Positions 7,085-14,585 of a stretch of 50,929 bases of DNA are shown piece after piece; position 1 is the stretch's first letter; each line of letters starts with the position of its first letter. A model generated the notes under the pieces. The model made no database searches and had not been told where the DNA came from. It saw nothing but the letters and a program-made list of their open reading frames with translations. The stretch is taken from the NCBI GenBank assembly GCA_004555155.1, contig SFJH01000009.1, forward strand, positions 1-50,929. Reading direction: 5' to 3'. The translations under genes and the position numbers were made by a program. Source of the DNA: Clostridiales bacterium. GTDB lineage: Bacteria > Bacillota > Clostridia > Christensenellales > Aristaeellaceae.

Positions 7085-8582
7085 TGTCGATCGAACCTCC
7101 CAGCATCAGCAGGCCGAGCCGCTTGTCGTCCATGCTGTCGCGCTTGAATTCGCCGTTGATGCGGCCTTCGTAGATGACGTAGATGCGGTCGGACAGGCTC
7201 ATGATCTCCGTCAGCTCCGAGGAGACCAGCAGAATGCCTGCGCCCTCGCCGCGGCGCTTGACCATGCGGTCGTGAATGGCTTCCATCGCGCCGATGTCGA
7301 TGCCTCGCGTGGGCTCGCAGCAGATCAGCACGGGGGTGTTCAGGCTCATTTCGCGGGCGACGATCAGCTTCTGGGCGTTGCCGCCGGACAGCTCGCGCAT
7401 CTTCTGGGTGGGGGAGGACGCCTTCACGGCGAAATCCTGGATCAGGCTGCGGGCGTACTCGCGAATCTTCCTGTGGTTCACCAGACCCTTTTTGGAGAAG
7501 GGCTCCTCGTCCTGGCGGCACATCAGCGTATTCTCCTCCAGCGTGCCCTCCGGCGCGCTGCCCCAGACGTAGCGGTCCTCGGAGATGTGGGCGAGTCCCG
7601 CGTCGCGGATTTCGCGAACCGACTTGTTGGTGACGTCCTTGCCCTGAATGAGCACCTGACCGCCGGTGACCGGCAGCAGACCGGTGATGCAGCTGATCAG
7701 CTCGGACTGGCCGTTGCCGGACACGCCCGCGATGCCGACGATCTCGCCGGCGTTGACGTGAATGTCGATGCCCTTGAGCACCTCGCGGCCGTCTTCGTAG
7801 TATTTGAGCCCTTTGGCCTCCAGCAGGGTGGTGGTGGCCTCGATGGGGTCGATGTGCCGGTTGACGATCTGCCGGCCGACCATCAGGAAGGCCAGCTCCT
7901 CCTGATCGGTGTCGCAGGTCATGCGCTCCGCGACGACCTTGCCCTGCCGCATGACGTACACGCGGTCGGACACTGCCATGACCTCCTGCAGCTTGTGGGT
8001 GATGATGACGATGCTCTTGCCTGCGGCGGCGAGCTGCTTCATCGTCTCCAGCAGCGCGTCCACCTCCAGCGGCGTCAGCACGGCGGAGGGCTCATCGAAG
8101 ATGATGATCTCGGCGTTCTGATACAGGATCTTCAGAATCTCGACGCGCTGGCGCAGGCCGACGGGGCAGTCGGCGATCTTGGCGCGGGGGTCGATCTTCA
8201 GCTGATATTTATCGGAAAGGGCCTGCACGGTTTCGATGGTCTTGTTCATGTCCATGAACGGGCCCTTGTGAATTTCATTCTTAAAGACGATATTTTCCGC
8301 GACGGTCATGCTCTCGAAGAGCATGAAGTGCTGCTGCACCATGCCGATGCCGGCGGCCATCGCGTCCGAGGGGGTGCGGAAGTGCACCTTCTTGCCGTTG
8401 ACAAAGATCTCGCCGGACGTGGGCTTGACCAGTCCGTAGAGAATCTTCATGATGGTGGATTTTCCGGCGCCGTTTTCGCCGACGATTGCCAGAATTTCAC
8501 CGCGATTGAGATGCAGACTGACGTCGTCGTTTGCGCAGACGGAATCATACATCTTCACGATGTTTTTCATTTCAAATATCAT
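7077..8582 (-). CDS. nucleoside ABC transporter ATP-binding protein, two ATPase domains (NupO type)
   Basis: This 501-residue ATPase carries two fused ABC domains, as in RbsA/NupO importers. The first has Walker A GENGAGKST (about 33-41), VGLRQRVEILK in place of a classical LSGGQ, and Walker B IIIFDEPSAVLTP. The second has a degenerate Walker A (GVSGNGQSE), a clear LSGGNAQK signature and LICCEPTRGIDIG. The pattern of one degenerate and one canonical site per domain is usual in this family. I chose the ATG at 8582 because GAGGTG lies seven bases upstream; the ATG five codons earlier overlaps that ribosome site. It lies downstream of the binding protein, separated by a hairpin (8689-8727). Confidence 0.92.
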   Translation of the reverse strand: MIFEMKNIVKMYDSVCANDDVSLHLNRGEILAIVGENGAGKSTIMKILYGLVKPTSGEIFVNGKKVHFRTPSDAMAAGIGMVQQHFMLFESMTVAENIVFKNEIHKGPFMDMNKTIETVQALSDKYQLKIDPRAKIADCPVGLRQRVEILKILYQNAEIIIFDEPSAVLTPLEVDALLETMKQLAAAGKSIVIITHKLQEVMAVSDRVYVMRQGKVVAERMTCDTDQEELAFLMVGRQIVNRHIDPIEATTTLLEAKGLKYYEDGREVLKGIDIHVNAGEIVGIAGVSGNGQSELISCITGLLPVTGGQVLIQGKDVTNKSVREIRDAGLAHISEDRYVWGSAPEGTLEENTLMCRQDEEPFSKKGLVNHRKIREYARSLIQDFAVKASSPTQKMRELSGGNAQKLIVAREMSLNTPVLICCEPTRGIDIGAMEAIHDRMVKRRGEGAGILLVSSELTEIMSLSDRIYVIYEGRINGEFKRDSMDDKRLGLLMLGGSIDNE

Positions 8583-8688
8583 GGTATCGCACCTCATTCA
8601 GAATGAAAGCGTTTCGCCCTGCGGGACGACGCGTGGGCCGGAAGCGGAGCGCTCCGGAGACAGAGTTTCGGGCGCGTAAACCCGAATG

Positions 8689-8727
8689 AATCGACCCTTT
8701 GGAAGAAAGGCATCCAAAGGGTCGATT
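8689..8727. repeat. perfect inverted repeat between binding-protein and ATPase genes
   Basis: Fourteen-base perfect arms (8689-8702 and 8714-8727) flank an 11-base loop, 14 bases after the binding-protein stop. No U-run follows on the minus strand. A stem here would stabilise the 3' end of the abundant binding-protein message or cause partial termination, giving more binding protein than ATPase; this is inference. Confidence 0.75.
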
Positions 8728-8740
8728 TTGCAGGGGATGA

Positions 8741-9757
8741 TTAGAAGGTGTAGTCGTCGATGCTGGGCATCTCGAGCACCAGCTCGCCGGAGACGATCTG
8801 ATCGACCACGGCCTTGCAGCCGGCGATGACGTCCTCGGTCAGAATGTCGGCGTTGAGGTAGATGCCGTCGTTGGTGACGTGGGTCGCGCCGATACCGCCG
8901 TCGACCAGGTTGGAAACGACAGAGCCGGTGATCCAGGCGTCATTGAAGTAGGCGTCGATGACCTGCTGCATGGAAACGCCGGTGTTCTTCAGCTGCGCGG
9001 AGATGATATAGGGGTTGTCGGGGGTGGTGGCGTCCGCATCCTGCGCGATGGAGTAGATGGGCGTGCCCGCCTCGGCCAGCTCCAGAGCGGCCTGGAAGAT
9101 GCCCTCGTTGCCCGCCGCAGCGCCGCCGAAGATGTAGGTCGCGCCCGCAGCCGCCTGCTGCTTCGCGTACTCATAGGCGATGGAGGTGTCGGAGTAGCTG
9201 TTGGTGAAGTTGAAGATGAACTTCGCATCGGGATTGACGCTCTTCACGCCCTCGGCGAAGCCCCAGCGATACTTGAAGGAGCCGGCGCCGTCGAAGCAGC
9301 CCACATAGCCGTACAGCTCTTCCTCGGGGAAGGCCAGACCGGCCATGACGCCCATCAGATAGGCGGCCTGCTCCTCGTTGTAGGAGATGGAGTAGACGTT
9401 CTCATTGCCCGCGTCGGTATCGATGACCGCGTACTTCGCGGCGTCCGGATACTCGGTGGCCACTTCGTTGGCCAGCTCGCCGGACTGCCAGCCCACGCCG
9501 ATGATCAGGTTGTAGCCCTCGGCGACCGCCGCGCGGTAGTTGGACTGCCACTCGTCGGTATCGGAGCACTCCATCAGGCTCAGGGTGTAGCCGTAGGTTT
9601 CGGAGAGGGACTTTGCCGTATCAACGGCCTGGGTCAGGAACAGGTTGTTGCCGACCGGGTCGCAGATGACGGCCACGCGCTCGCCTTCGGCGAAGGAAGC
9701 GGGAACCAGGGTCAGAACCAGCATGAGGACGAGAATGAAAGATGCCAGCTTCTTCAT
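8741..9757 (-). CDS. BMP-family nucleoside-binding protein of the ABC importer
   Basis: A 338-residue extracellular solute-binding protein of the basic membrane protein (BMP/PnrA/NupN) family, which bind purine nucleosides. It has a Sec signal peptide (1-23, cleavage after ASFA). Motifs of the family are GVGWQSGELANEVATEYPD, the SYNEEQAAYLMGVMAGL stretch (family F.e.eaaYLaGiaAA) and IFGGAAAGNEGIFQAA. There is no lipobox cysteine, unlike the lipid-anchored BMP proteins of most Gram-positives. The start has AAAAGGAG ten bases upstream. It is first in a four-gene importer operon and divergent from the phosphorylase/deaminase operon, so import and breakdown of nucleosides probably belong together. 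Confidence 0.9.
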   Translation of the reverse strand: MKKLASFILVLMLVLTLVPASFAEGERVAVICDPVGNNLFLTQAVDTAKSLSETYGYTLSLMECSDTDEWQSNYRAAVAEGYNLIIGVGWQSGELANEVATEYPDAAKYAVIDTDAGNENVYSISYNEEQAAYLMGVMAGLAFPEEELYGYVGCFDGAGSFKYRWGFAEGVKSVNPDAKFIFNFTNSYSDTSIAYEYAKQQAAAGATYIFGGAAAGNEGIFQAALELAEAGTPIYSIAQDADATTPDNPYIISAQLKNTGVSMQQVIDAYFNDAWITGSVVSNLVDGGIGATHVTNDGIYLNADILTEDVIAGCKAVVDQIVSGELVLEMPSIDDYTF

Positions 9758-9859
9758 GATACTGTGACTCCTTTTGAGATGATTTATTCAAAGCCTGAAG
9801 GCTTCAAATCGTAAAAATGCGAACATTCTGAAGAAAAAAACAAATGTCCATTCGCCGTT

Positions 9860-9888
9860 ATCATAACATAATACGACCGAAAAGTCCA
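9860..9888 (-). promoter_or_regulatory. promoter of the nucleoside ABC importer operon
   Basis: On the minus strand TGGACT (plus 9883-9888), a 17-base spacer, and TATGAT (plus 9860-9865). A leader of about 100 bases follows, containing a T7 run and a small GAAGCC/GGCTTT hairpin; I see no recognisable purine riboswitch in it. Confidence 0.7.
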
Positions 9889-9953
9889 GTTATTTTTTGA
9901 ATTGCGTTTCAAAACTCGGATTCATTTGCCGCAATGAATCAACATTCGCGGCG

Positions 9954-9982
9954 TTGACGCGCGAACATGCGCATGATACAAT
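9954..9982 (+). promoter_or_regulatory. promoter of the phosphorylase-deaminase-isomerase operon
   Basis: TTGACG (9954-9959), 17-base spacer, TACAAT (9977-9982). It diverges from the importer promoter with about 65 bases between the two -35 elements, room for a shared regulator, though no palindromic operator stands out. Confidence 0.83.
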
Positions 9983-10036
9983 AGAATGTAGAAATTTGTC
10001 CGGTTCTGCCGGAAACGGACTGTCAGGAGGAACAGA

Positions 10037-10873
10037 ATGGAATACACCTATGAATATTTCAAGAAGTCGGCGGATTACGTCCGCCAGATCGTGCCCTATA
10101 CGCCGGAAGTCGCCATCGTGCTGGGCTCCTGCCTGGGGCCGTTCGCCGACACGATCGAGGATCCGATTGTGATCGACTACAAGGACATCCCCAACTTCCT
10201 GGTCTCCACCGTCGCCTCCCACGCGGGCAAGCTGATCTTCGGCACCGTGGCGGGCCGGAAGGTGGTCTGCATGTCCGGCCGCTTCCACTCCTACGAGGGC
10301 TATGATTTCGAACAGCTGGTCATCCCGGTGCGCCTGTTCAAGCTGCTGGGCGTGAAGGCCACCATCCTGACCAACGCGGCGGGCGCGGTGAACGCCTCTT
10401 ACCGCCCGGGCGACATCATGGTCGTGTCCGACCACATCAAGCTCAACGGCCACAGCCCGCTGCGCGGCAAGAACGTGGACGAGTTCGGCCCCCGTTTCTT
10501 TGACGTCTCCCGCATGTACACGCCCGAGCTGCGCAGGCTGGCGCTGGACTGCGCTGCGGGCAGCGATCTGACCGTGCACGAGGGCGTGTACTTCTTCTTC
10601 CCCGGCCCGCAGTTTGAAACGCCCGCGGAGATCCGCGCCGCGCGCATCCTGGGCGGCGACGCGGTGGGCATGTCTACCGTCACCGAGGCGCTGACCGCCG
10701 CGCACTGCGGCATGCCGCTGCTGTGCCTGAGCGTGATGACCAACATGGCCGCCGGCGTGCTGGATCAGCCGCTGACCAGCGAGGAGGTCGACGAGACCGC
10801 CAAGACCATCTCCACCCGCTTCAGCGCCTACGTCACCCGGATCATCGACCGCATCGGGGAGGTTGAACTGTGA
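10037..10873 (+). CDS. purine nucleoside phosphorylase, trimeric 6-oxopurine type with altered 5' pocket (candidate methylthioinosine/deoxyinosine phosphorylase)
   Basis: The enzyme cleaves purine nucleosides with phosphate to give the base and a sugar-1-phosphate. The 278-residue protein is a PunA/human-PNP homologue: phosphate-site GSCLG (30-34, family GSGLG), GRFHSYEGY (81-89, phosphate/sugar residues), NAAGAVN (113-119), GPQFETPAE with Glu194, and TNMAAG with Asn236. Glu194 and Asn236 match human Glu201 and Asn243, which select hypoxanthine/guanine; MTA phosphorylases have Asp there. The residue that should be His (family LSHEEV or NHEEV, human His257, which holds the ribose 5'-OH) is Ser248 in LTSEEV. 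That is expected to favour substrates without a 5'-OH such as 5'-methylthioinosine or 5'-deoxyinosine. The next gene, a deaminase, would make those. SD AGGAGG precedes the ATG. Confidence 0.9.
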   Translation: MEYTYEYFKKSADYVRQIVPYTPEVAIVLGSCLGPFADTIEDPIVIDYKDIPNFLVSTVASHAGKLIFGTVAGRKVVCMSGRFHSYEGYDFEQLVIPVRLFKLLGVKATILTNAAGAVNASYRPGDIMVVSDHIKLNGHSPLRGKNVDEFGPRFFDVSRMYTPELRRLALDCAAGSDLTVHEGVYFFFPGPQFETPAEIRAARILGGDAVGMSTVTEALTAAHCGMPLLCLSVMTNMAAGVLDQPLTSEEVDETAKTISTRFSAYVTRIIDRIGEVEL

Positions 10874-12186
10874 GAAGACTGTTTGTCAACGCGGGGATTC
10901 TCGCCTGGAAGGAGGATTCCTTCCATTATATTGAAAACGGCTGTCTGGGCGTGGACGGCGATACGATCTGCTATATCGGCGCGGATCGCCCGGCGGAGGA
11001 CTACGACGACGTGCGCGACATGACCGGCCGGCTGCTGATGCCGGGCCTGATCAACTGCCACTGCCACGCCGCCATGGTGCTGCTGCGCGGCGTCGGCAGC
11101 GACCTGCCCCTGAACGAGTGGCTGTTTGACAAGATGATGCCGGTGGAGGACAGGATGACCGCCGAAGACATCTCCGCGGGCAACGAGCTGGCCATGATGG
11201 AGATGATCGCCTCCGGCGTCACGTCCTTCAGCGACATGTACATGGAGCCCCGCACGGCGATTCGCCTGAACGAGCGCATCGGCATGAAGATGAGCCTGTG
11301 CCGCGCGATTCAGAGCTTCGATCCTTCGGAGACGGCGGAAACCAACCGCAACATCCCGCAGGCGTTCGAACTCTATGAGGAGATGAACGGCGTGCAGAAC
11401 GGCCGCGTCCGCATCGATTTCTGCGTGCACGCGGAGTATACCACCAACGACGCGGTGACGAAGGGCTTTGCAGACCGCTGCCGCCCCTACATCGAAAAGG
11501 GCGCGCGGATGCAGATTCACCTGTCCGAGACGGAAAAGGAGCACAACGAGTGCATCGCCCGCCACGGCATGACGCCGGCGGCGTGGTTCGAGAAGATGGG
11601 CATTCTCGACGTGCCCACCGGCGCGGCGCACTGCGTGTGCGTCACGCCCGAGGATATGGAGATCCTCAAGCGCCACAACGCCAGCCCCATCCACAACCCC
11701 ACCAGCAACATGAAGCTGGGCAGCGGCTTCGCGCCGATTTCCGAGATGCTGGACAAGGGCATCAACGTGGCGCTGGGCACCGACGGCGCGGCCAGCAACA
11801 ACAACCTGAACATGTTCGAGGAGATGCACCTGGCGGCGATCCTCCACAACGGCTTCCATCGCGACGCGGTCATCATGAAGCCGGAGCAGGTGCTGAAAAT
11901 GGCCACGGTCAACGGCGCAAGGCTGCAGGGCCGCGACGATACCGGACGCCTGGAGGTGGGGAAGAAGGCGGATATCATCGCCATCGATTTCCGCAAGCCG
12001 CACCTCTATCCCAACTTCGAGCCCATGGCCATGCTGGTCTACGCGGCGCAGGCCAGCGACGTGTGCATGACCATGGTGGATGGCAACATCCTCTATGAGG
12101 ATGGAAAGTTCCTGACACTCGATCCCGAAACGGTGATCAGCAATGCGAAGGCCGCCGTGAAGCGGCTCTACGGGGAGGCAAAGTAA
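10870..12186 (+). CDS. mtaD: 5-methylthioadenosine/S-adenosylhomocysteine deaminase-type amidohydrolase
   Basis: This 438-residue amidohydrolase would deaminate MTA, SAH or 5'-deoxyadenosine to the inosine analogue. Zinc and catalytic residues are in order: HCH (64-66) in GLINCHCHAAM, His187 (CVHAEYT), His217 and Glu220 (IHLSETE), and Asp305 (LGTDGAASNNNLNMFEEM region). HNPTSNMKLGSG (275-286) is the family signature. Length equals typical MtaD (about 430). It starts at GTG 10870, overlapping the phosphorylase stop by four bases (GTGA), so the two are translationally coupled. The pair implies deamination before phosphorolysis. Guanine or other aminohydrolase activity cannot be excluded, but the motif set points to MtaD. 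Confidence 0.9.
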   Translation: MRRLFVNAGILAWKEDSFHYIENGCLGVDGDTICYIGADRPAEDYDDVRDMTGRLLMPGLINCHCHAAMVLLRGVGSDLPLNEWLFDKMMPVEDRMTAEDISAGNELAMMEMIASGVTSFSDMYMEPRTAIRLNERIGMKMSLCRAIQSFDPSETAETNRNIPQAFELYEEMNGVQNGRVRIDFCVHAEYTTNDAVTKGFADRCRPYIEKGARMQIHLSETEKEHNECIARHGMTPAAWFEKMGILDVPTGAAHCVCVTPEDMEILKRHNASPIHNPTSNMKLGSGFAPISEMLDKGINVALGTDGAASNNNLNMFEEMHLAAILHNGFHRDAVIMKPEQVLKMATVNGARLQGRDDTGRLEVGKKADIIAIDFRKPHLYPNFEPMAMLVYAAQASDVCMTMVDGNILYEDGKFLTLDPETVISNAKAAVKRLYGEAK

Positions 12187-13260
12187 ATGGAAAGAGCGGA
12201 CAAGGGCCTTGCCTTTATGCTGCAGTATGAAAACGTGGCCTGGTATGACGCCGGAGAGGTGCGCATCCTCGATCGCCGCGTATATCCCGGAAAGATCGAA
12301 TTCGTGACCTGCAAGACCCATCAGGAGGTCACGCAGGCCATCACCGACATGGTCACGCAGAGCGCCGGTCCCTACACCGCCGCGGCCATGGGCATGGCGC
12401 TGGCGGCCTATGAGTGCCGGAACATGACCGCTGCGGAGCAGGTCGCCTATCTGGAAAAGGCGTCCTACACGATTTCCCATGCCCGCCCGACCACCGTTCA
12501 GCGCATGAAGCTGATCACCGAGGGCTGTCTGGTCGCTGCGAAGCAGGCCATTCTCGAGGGCAAGGACGTCAGCCAGGCCATCGTGGATCACACGGTGGAA
12601 TCCAACAACACCCGCTACAACAAGATTGAGAAAATGGCGAAGTACCTGGTGGACATGTTCCCGAACAACGGCGCGGTCATGACCCAGTGCTTCGGCGAGA
12701 CCATCGTGGGTCAGATGCTGAAGATCGCCAGGCAGCAGGGCAAGAACATCCGCCTGTTCTGCCCGGAGACCCGTCCTTACTTCCAGGGCGCGCGCCTGAC
12801 CGCCACCGTCGGTCACGACATGGGCTTCGACGTCACCGTCATCACCGACAACATGCCCGCCTTCGTGATGCAGAAGGAGAAGATCGACGTGTTCACCTCT
12901 GCAGCGGACGCCATCTGTCTGGACGGCTATGTGGTCAACAAGGTGGGTACCTTCCAGATCGCCATCGTGGCGAAGTACATGGGCGTGCCCTACTTCGTCT
13001 CCGGCGCGCCGGACAAGGGACATCCCACGGTGGATACCATCCATATTGAGATGCGCGATCCCGACTTCGTGCTGCAGGCCATGGGCGTGCGCACCGCCTG
13101 CCAGGGCGTAAAGGGCTACTATCCCAGCTTCGATATCACGCCTCCGCACCTGGTCAGCGGCGTTGTGACCGACGCGGGCATCTTCTCGCCCTACGATCTG
13201 CACCGCTATTTCGCCTCCGGCAACGAGGGCGAGTATACGCAGAAGGATCTCTGCGTCTGA
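12187..13260 (+). CDS. MtnA-like sugar-1-phosphate isomerase (eIF2B-alpha/MtnA fold), divergent
   Basis: MtnA enzymes isomerise 5-methylthioribose-1-phosphate to 5-methylthioribulose-1-phosphate; relatives act on ribose-1,5-bisphosphate or 5-deoxyribose-1-phosphate. This 357-residue protein keeps the two catalytic residues: Cys168 in MTQCFGE (family T.CNAG) and Asp241 in SAADAI (family GADRI), with VNKVGT (250-254 region), PETRPYFQGARLTA and SFDITPPHLVSGVVTDAGI. It lacks the usual VRGAPAIG near residue 60, which reads SAGPYTAAAMG, and CNAG has become CFGE. So it is a true family member but not a standard MtnA, and the substrate may differ. It begins directly after the deaminase stop with GGGGAGG upstream. 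Its substrate would be the sugar-1-phosphate released by the phosphorylase. Confidence 0.85.
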   Translation: MERADKGLAFMLQYENVAWYDAGEVRILDRRVYPGKIEFVTCKTHQEVTQAITDMVTQSAGPYTAAAMGMALAAYECRNMTAAEQVAYLEKASYTISHARPTTVQRMKLITEGCLVAAKQAILEGKDVSQAIVDHTVESNNTRYNKIEKMAKYLVDMFPNNGAVMTQCFGETIVGQMLKIARQQGKNIRLFCPETRPYFQGARLTATVGHDMGFDVTVITDNMPAFVMQKEKIDVFTSAADAICLDGYVVNKVGTFQIAIVAKYMGVPYFVSGAPDKGHPTVDTIHIEMRDPDFVLQAMGVRTACQGVKGYYPSFDITPPHLVSGVVTDAGIFSPYDLHRYFASGNEGEYTQKDLCV

Positions 13261-13274
13261 GATTTGCTGAAAAA

Positions 13275-13320
13275 CAGCTCCTGCCGATCGAGGACGCTGG
13301 TCGGCGGGGGCTGCGTTTGT
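13275..13320 (+). terminator. hairpin between isomerase and methionine gamma-lyase genes
   Basis: Thirteen-base arms (13275-13287 and 13301-13313, two G-U pairs) with a 13-base loop are followed by CGTTTGTTC. The T-run is weak, so it probably gives partial termination between the salvage genes and the last two genes of the cluster. Confidence 0.6.
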
Positions 13321-13371
13321 TCATCAGGGGCGGCATGTCCCTGAAATGCTTGACTTTGGAGGAGATTTCCG

Positions 13372-14583
13372 ATGTACAATCCGGATGAGATGGCTTTTTC
13401 CACCAATCAGATCCACGCCGCGCGGCCTGAGCCCATCGGCCCTGCGCCGCTGGCGACGCCGATCTATCAGACCTCGACCTATATCTTCGCCAACACCCAG
13501 CAGGGCGCGGCCCGCTTCGCCGGCGAGGAGGACGGATATATCTACACCCGCCTGCACAATCCCAATGCCGATGAGGCCGCTGCGCGCATCGCGTATCTGG
13601 AGGGCGGCGAGGCCGGCATGCTGACCGCTTCCGGCATGGGTGCGATCACCGCGACGCTGTGGACGCTGCTGAAGTCCGGCGACCATATCGTGTCCGATTC
13701 CACGCTGTACGGCTGCACCTATGCGCTGTTCACGGAGGGTCTGCCCCGCTTCGGCGTGGAGGTTACGCTGGTGGACTTTTCCGATCCCGACGCCATCCGC
13801 AAGGCGATTCGCCCCGAGACGAAGGTGGTCTACTGCGAGACGGCCACGAATCCCGATCTGAAGGTCGTCGATATCGCCATGGTCAGCCGCGTCGCCCACG
13901 AGGTCAAGCCGGACGTGCAGGTGATGGTGGACAACACCTTTACCTCGCCCTATCTGGTGCAGCCGCTGAAGCTGGGCGCGGACATCGTGGTGCACAGCGC
14001 CACGAAGTATCTGAACGGTCACGGCGACGTGATTGCGGGCGCGATTATTGCCAAAAAGGAACTGATCGAGCAGATCATTCCCTGCGGCCTGAAGTACATG
14101 ACCGGCTGCGCCATCGGCCCCTTCGATTCCTTCCTGATCACCCGCGGCCTCAAGACGCTGGACATCCGCATGGATCGCCATTGCGCCAGCGCGCTGAAGG
14201 TGGCCCGGTTCCTGGAAAGCCATCCCGCGGTGAAGCGCGTGTGCTATCCGGGTCTGGAGAGCCATCCCCAGCACGAGCTGGCCCTGCGCCAGTATCAGCA
14301 CGGCGGCTTCGGCGGCGTGGTTTCCTTTGAGCTGGCCTGCGACCGCGACCGCACGGCGAAATTCGTCAACAGCCTGAAGCTGTGCACGCTGGCGGTCAGC
14401 CTGGGCGACGCGATTACGCTGATCGAGCATCCCGCCAGCATGACCCACAACACCTATACCATCGAGGAGCTGGCGGAGATCGGCATCAGCGAATCCCTGC
14501 TGCGCCTGTCGGTGGGACTTGAGGATCCCGATGATCTGATCCGCGACCTCAAGAATGAACTGGACAAGATCGAGGTGAAATGA
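13372..14583 (+). CDS. megL: methionine gamma-lyase (PLP-dependent Cys/Met metabolism family)
   Basis: The enzyme splits L-methionine to methanethiol, 2-oxobutyrate and ammonia. The 403-residue protein has the PLP lysine Lys212 in HSATKYLNGHGDV, Asp187 contacting the ring, and active-site Tyr113 and Cys115 in TLYGCTYALF. The cysteine is the diagnostic position: gamma-lyases carry Cys, whereas O-acetylhomoserine sulfhydrylases and cystathionine enzymes usually have Gly or another residue. SVGLEDPDDLIRDL closes the protein as expected. SD GGAGGA lies before the ATG. It lies between the isomerase and the aldolase of the salvage cluster, so it may supply or recycle methanethiol in sulfur metabolism. 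A sulfhydrylase role is the main alternative. Confidence 0.88.
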   Translation: MYNPDEMAFSTNQIHAARPEPIGPAPLATPIYQTSTYIFANTQQGAARFAGEEDGYIYTRLHNPNADEAAARIAYLEGGEAGMLTASGMGAITATLWTLLKSGDHIVSDSTLYGCTYALFTEGLPRFGVEVTLVDFSDPDAIRKAIRPETKVVYCETATNPDLKVVDIAMVSRVAHEVKPDVQVMVDNTFTSPYLVQPLKLGADIVVHSATKYLNGHGDVIAGAIIAKKELIEQIIPCGLKYMTGCAIGPFDSFLITRGLKTLDIRMDRHCASALKVARFLESHPAVKRVCYPGLESHPQHELALRQYQHGGFGGVVSFELACDRDRTAKFVNSLKLCTLAVSLGDAITLIEHPASMTHNTYTIEELAEIGISESLLRLSVGLEDPDDLIRDLKNELDKIEVK

Positions 14584-14585
14584 AT

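Noticed and set aside
9758..9859. Purine riboswitch ahead of the nucleoside importer
   Set aside because: The leader has a small hairpin and a T-run but none of the conserved purine aptamer loops or P1 pairing.
10037..10873. MTA phosphorylase (MtnP) acting directly on methylthioadenosine
   Set aside because: Asn236 and Glu194 are the 6-oxopurine-selecting pair; MtnP has Asp for adenine recognition. A deaminase next door fits the inosine-type substrate.
10828..13203. Very long minus-strand open frame opposite the salvage operon
   Set aside because: Its composition (His, Arg, Asp, Val, Gly runs) is that of the reverse of GC-rich codons; it covers three well-recognised plus-strand genes and has no motif. 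Similar antisense frames at 18661-20985, 28290-30935 and 42252-44537 were rejected for the same reason.
13372..14583. O-acetylhomoserine sulfhydrylase
   Set aside because: The active-site cysteine in LYGCT is the gamma-lyase form; the alternative is kept only as a lower-probability option.
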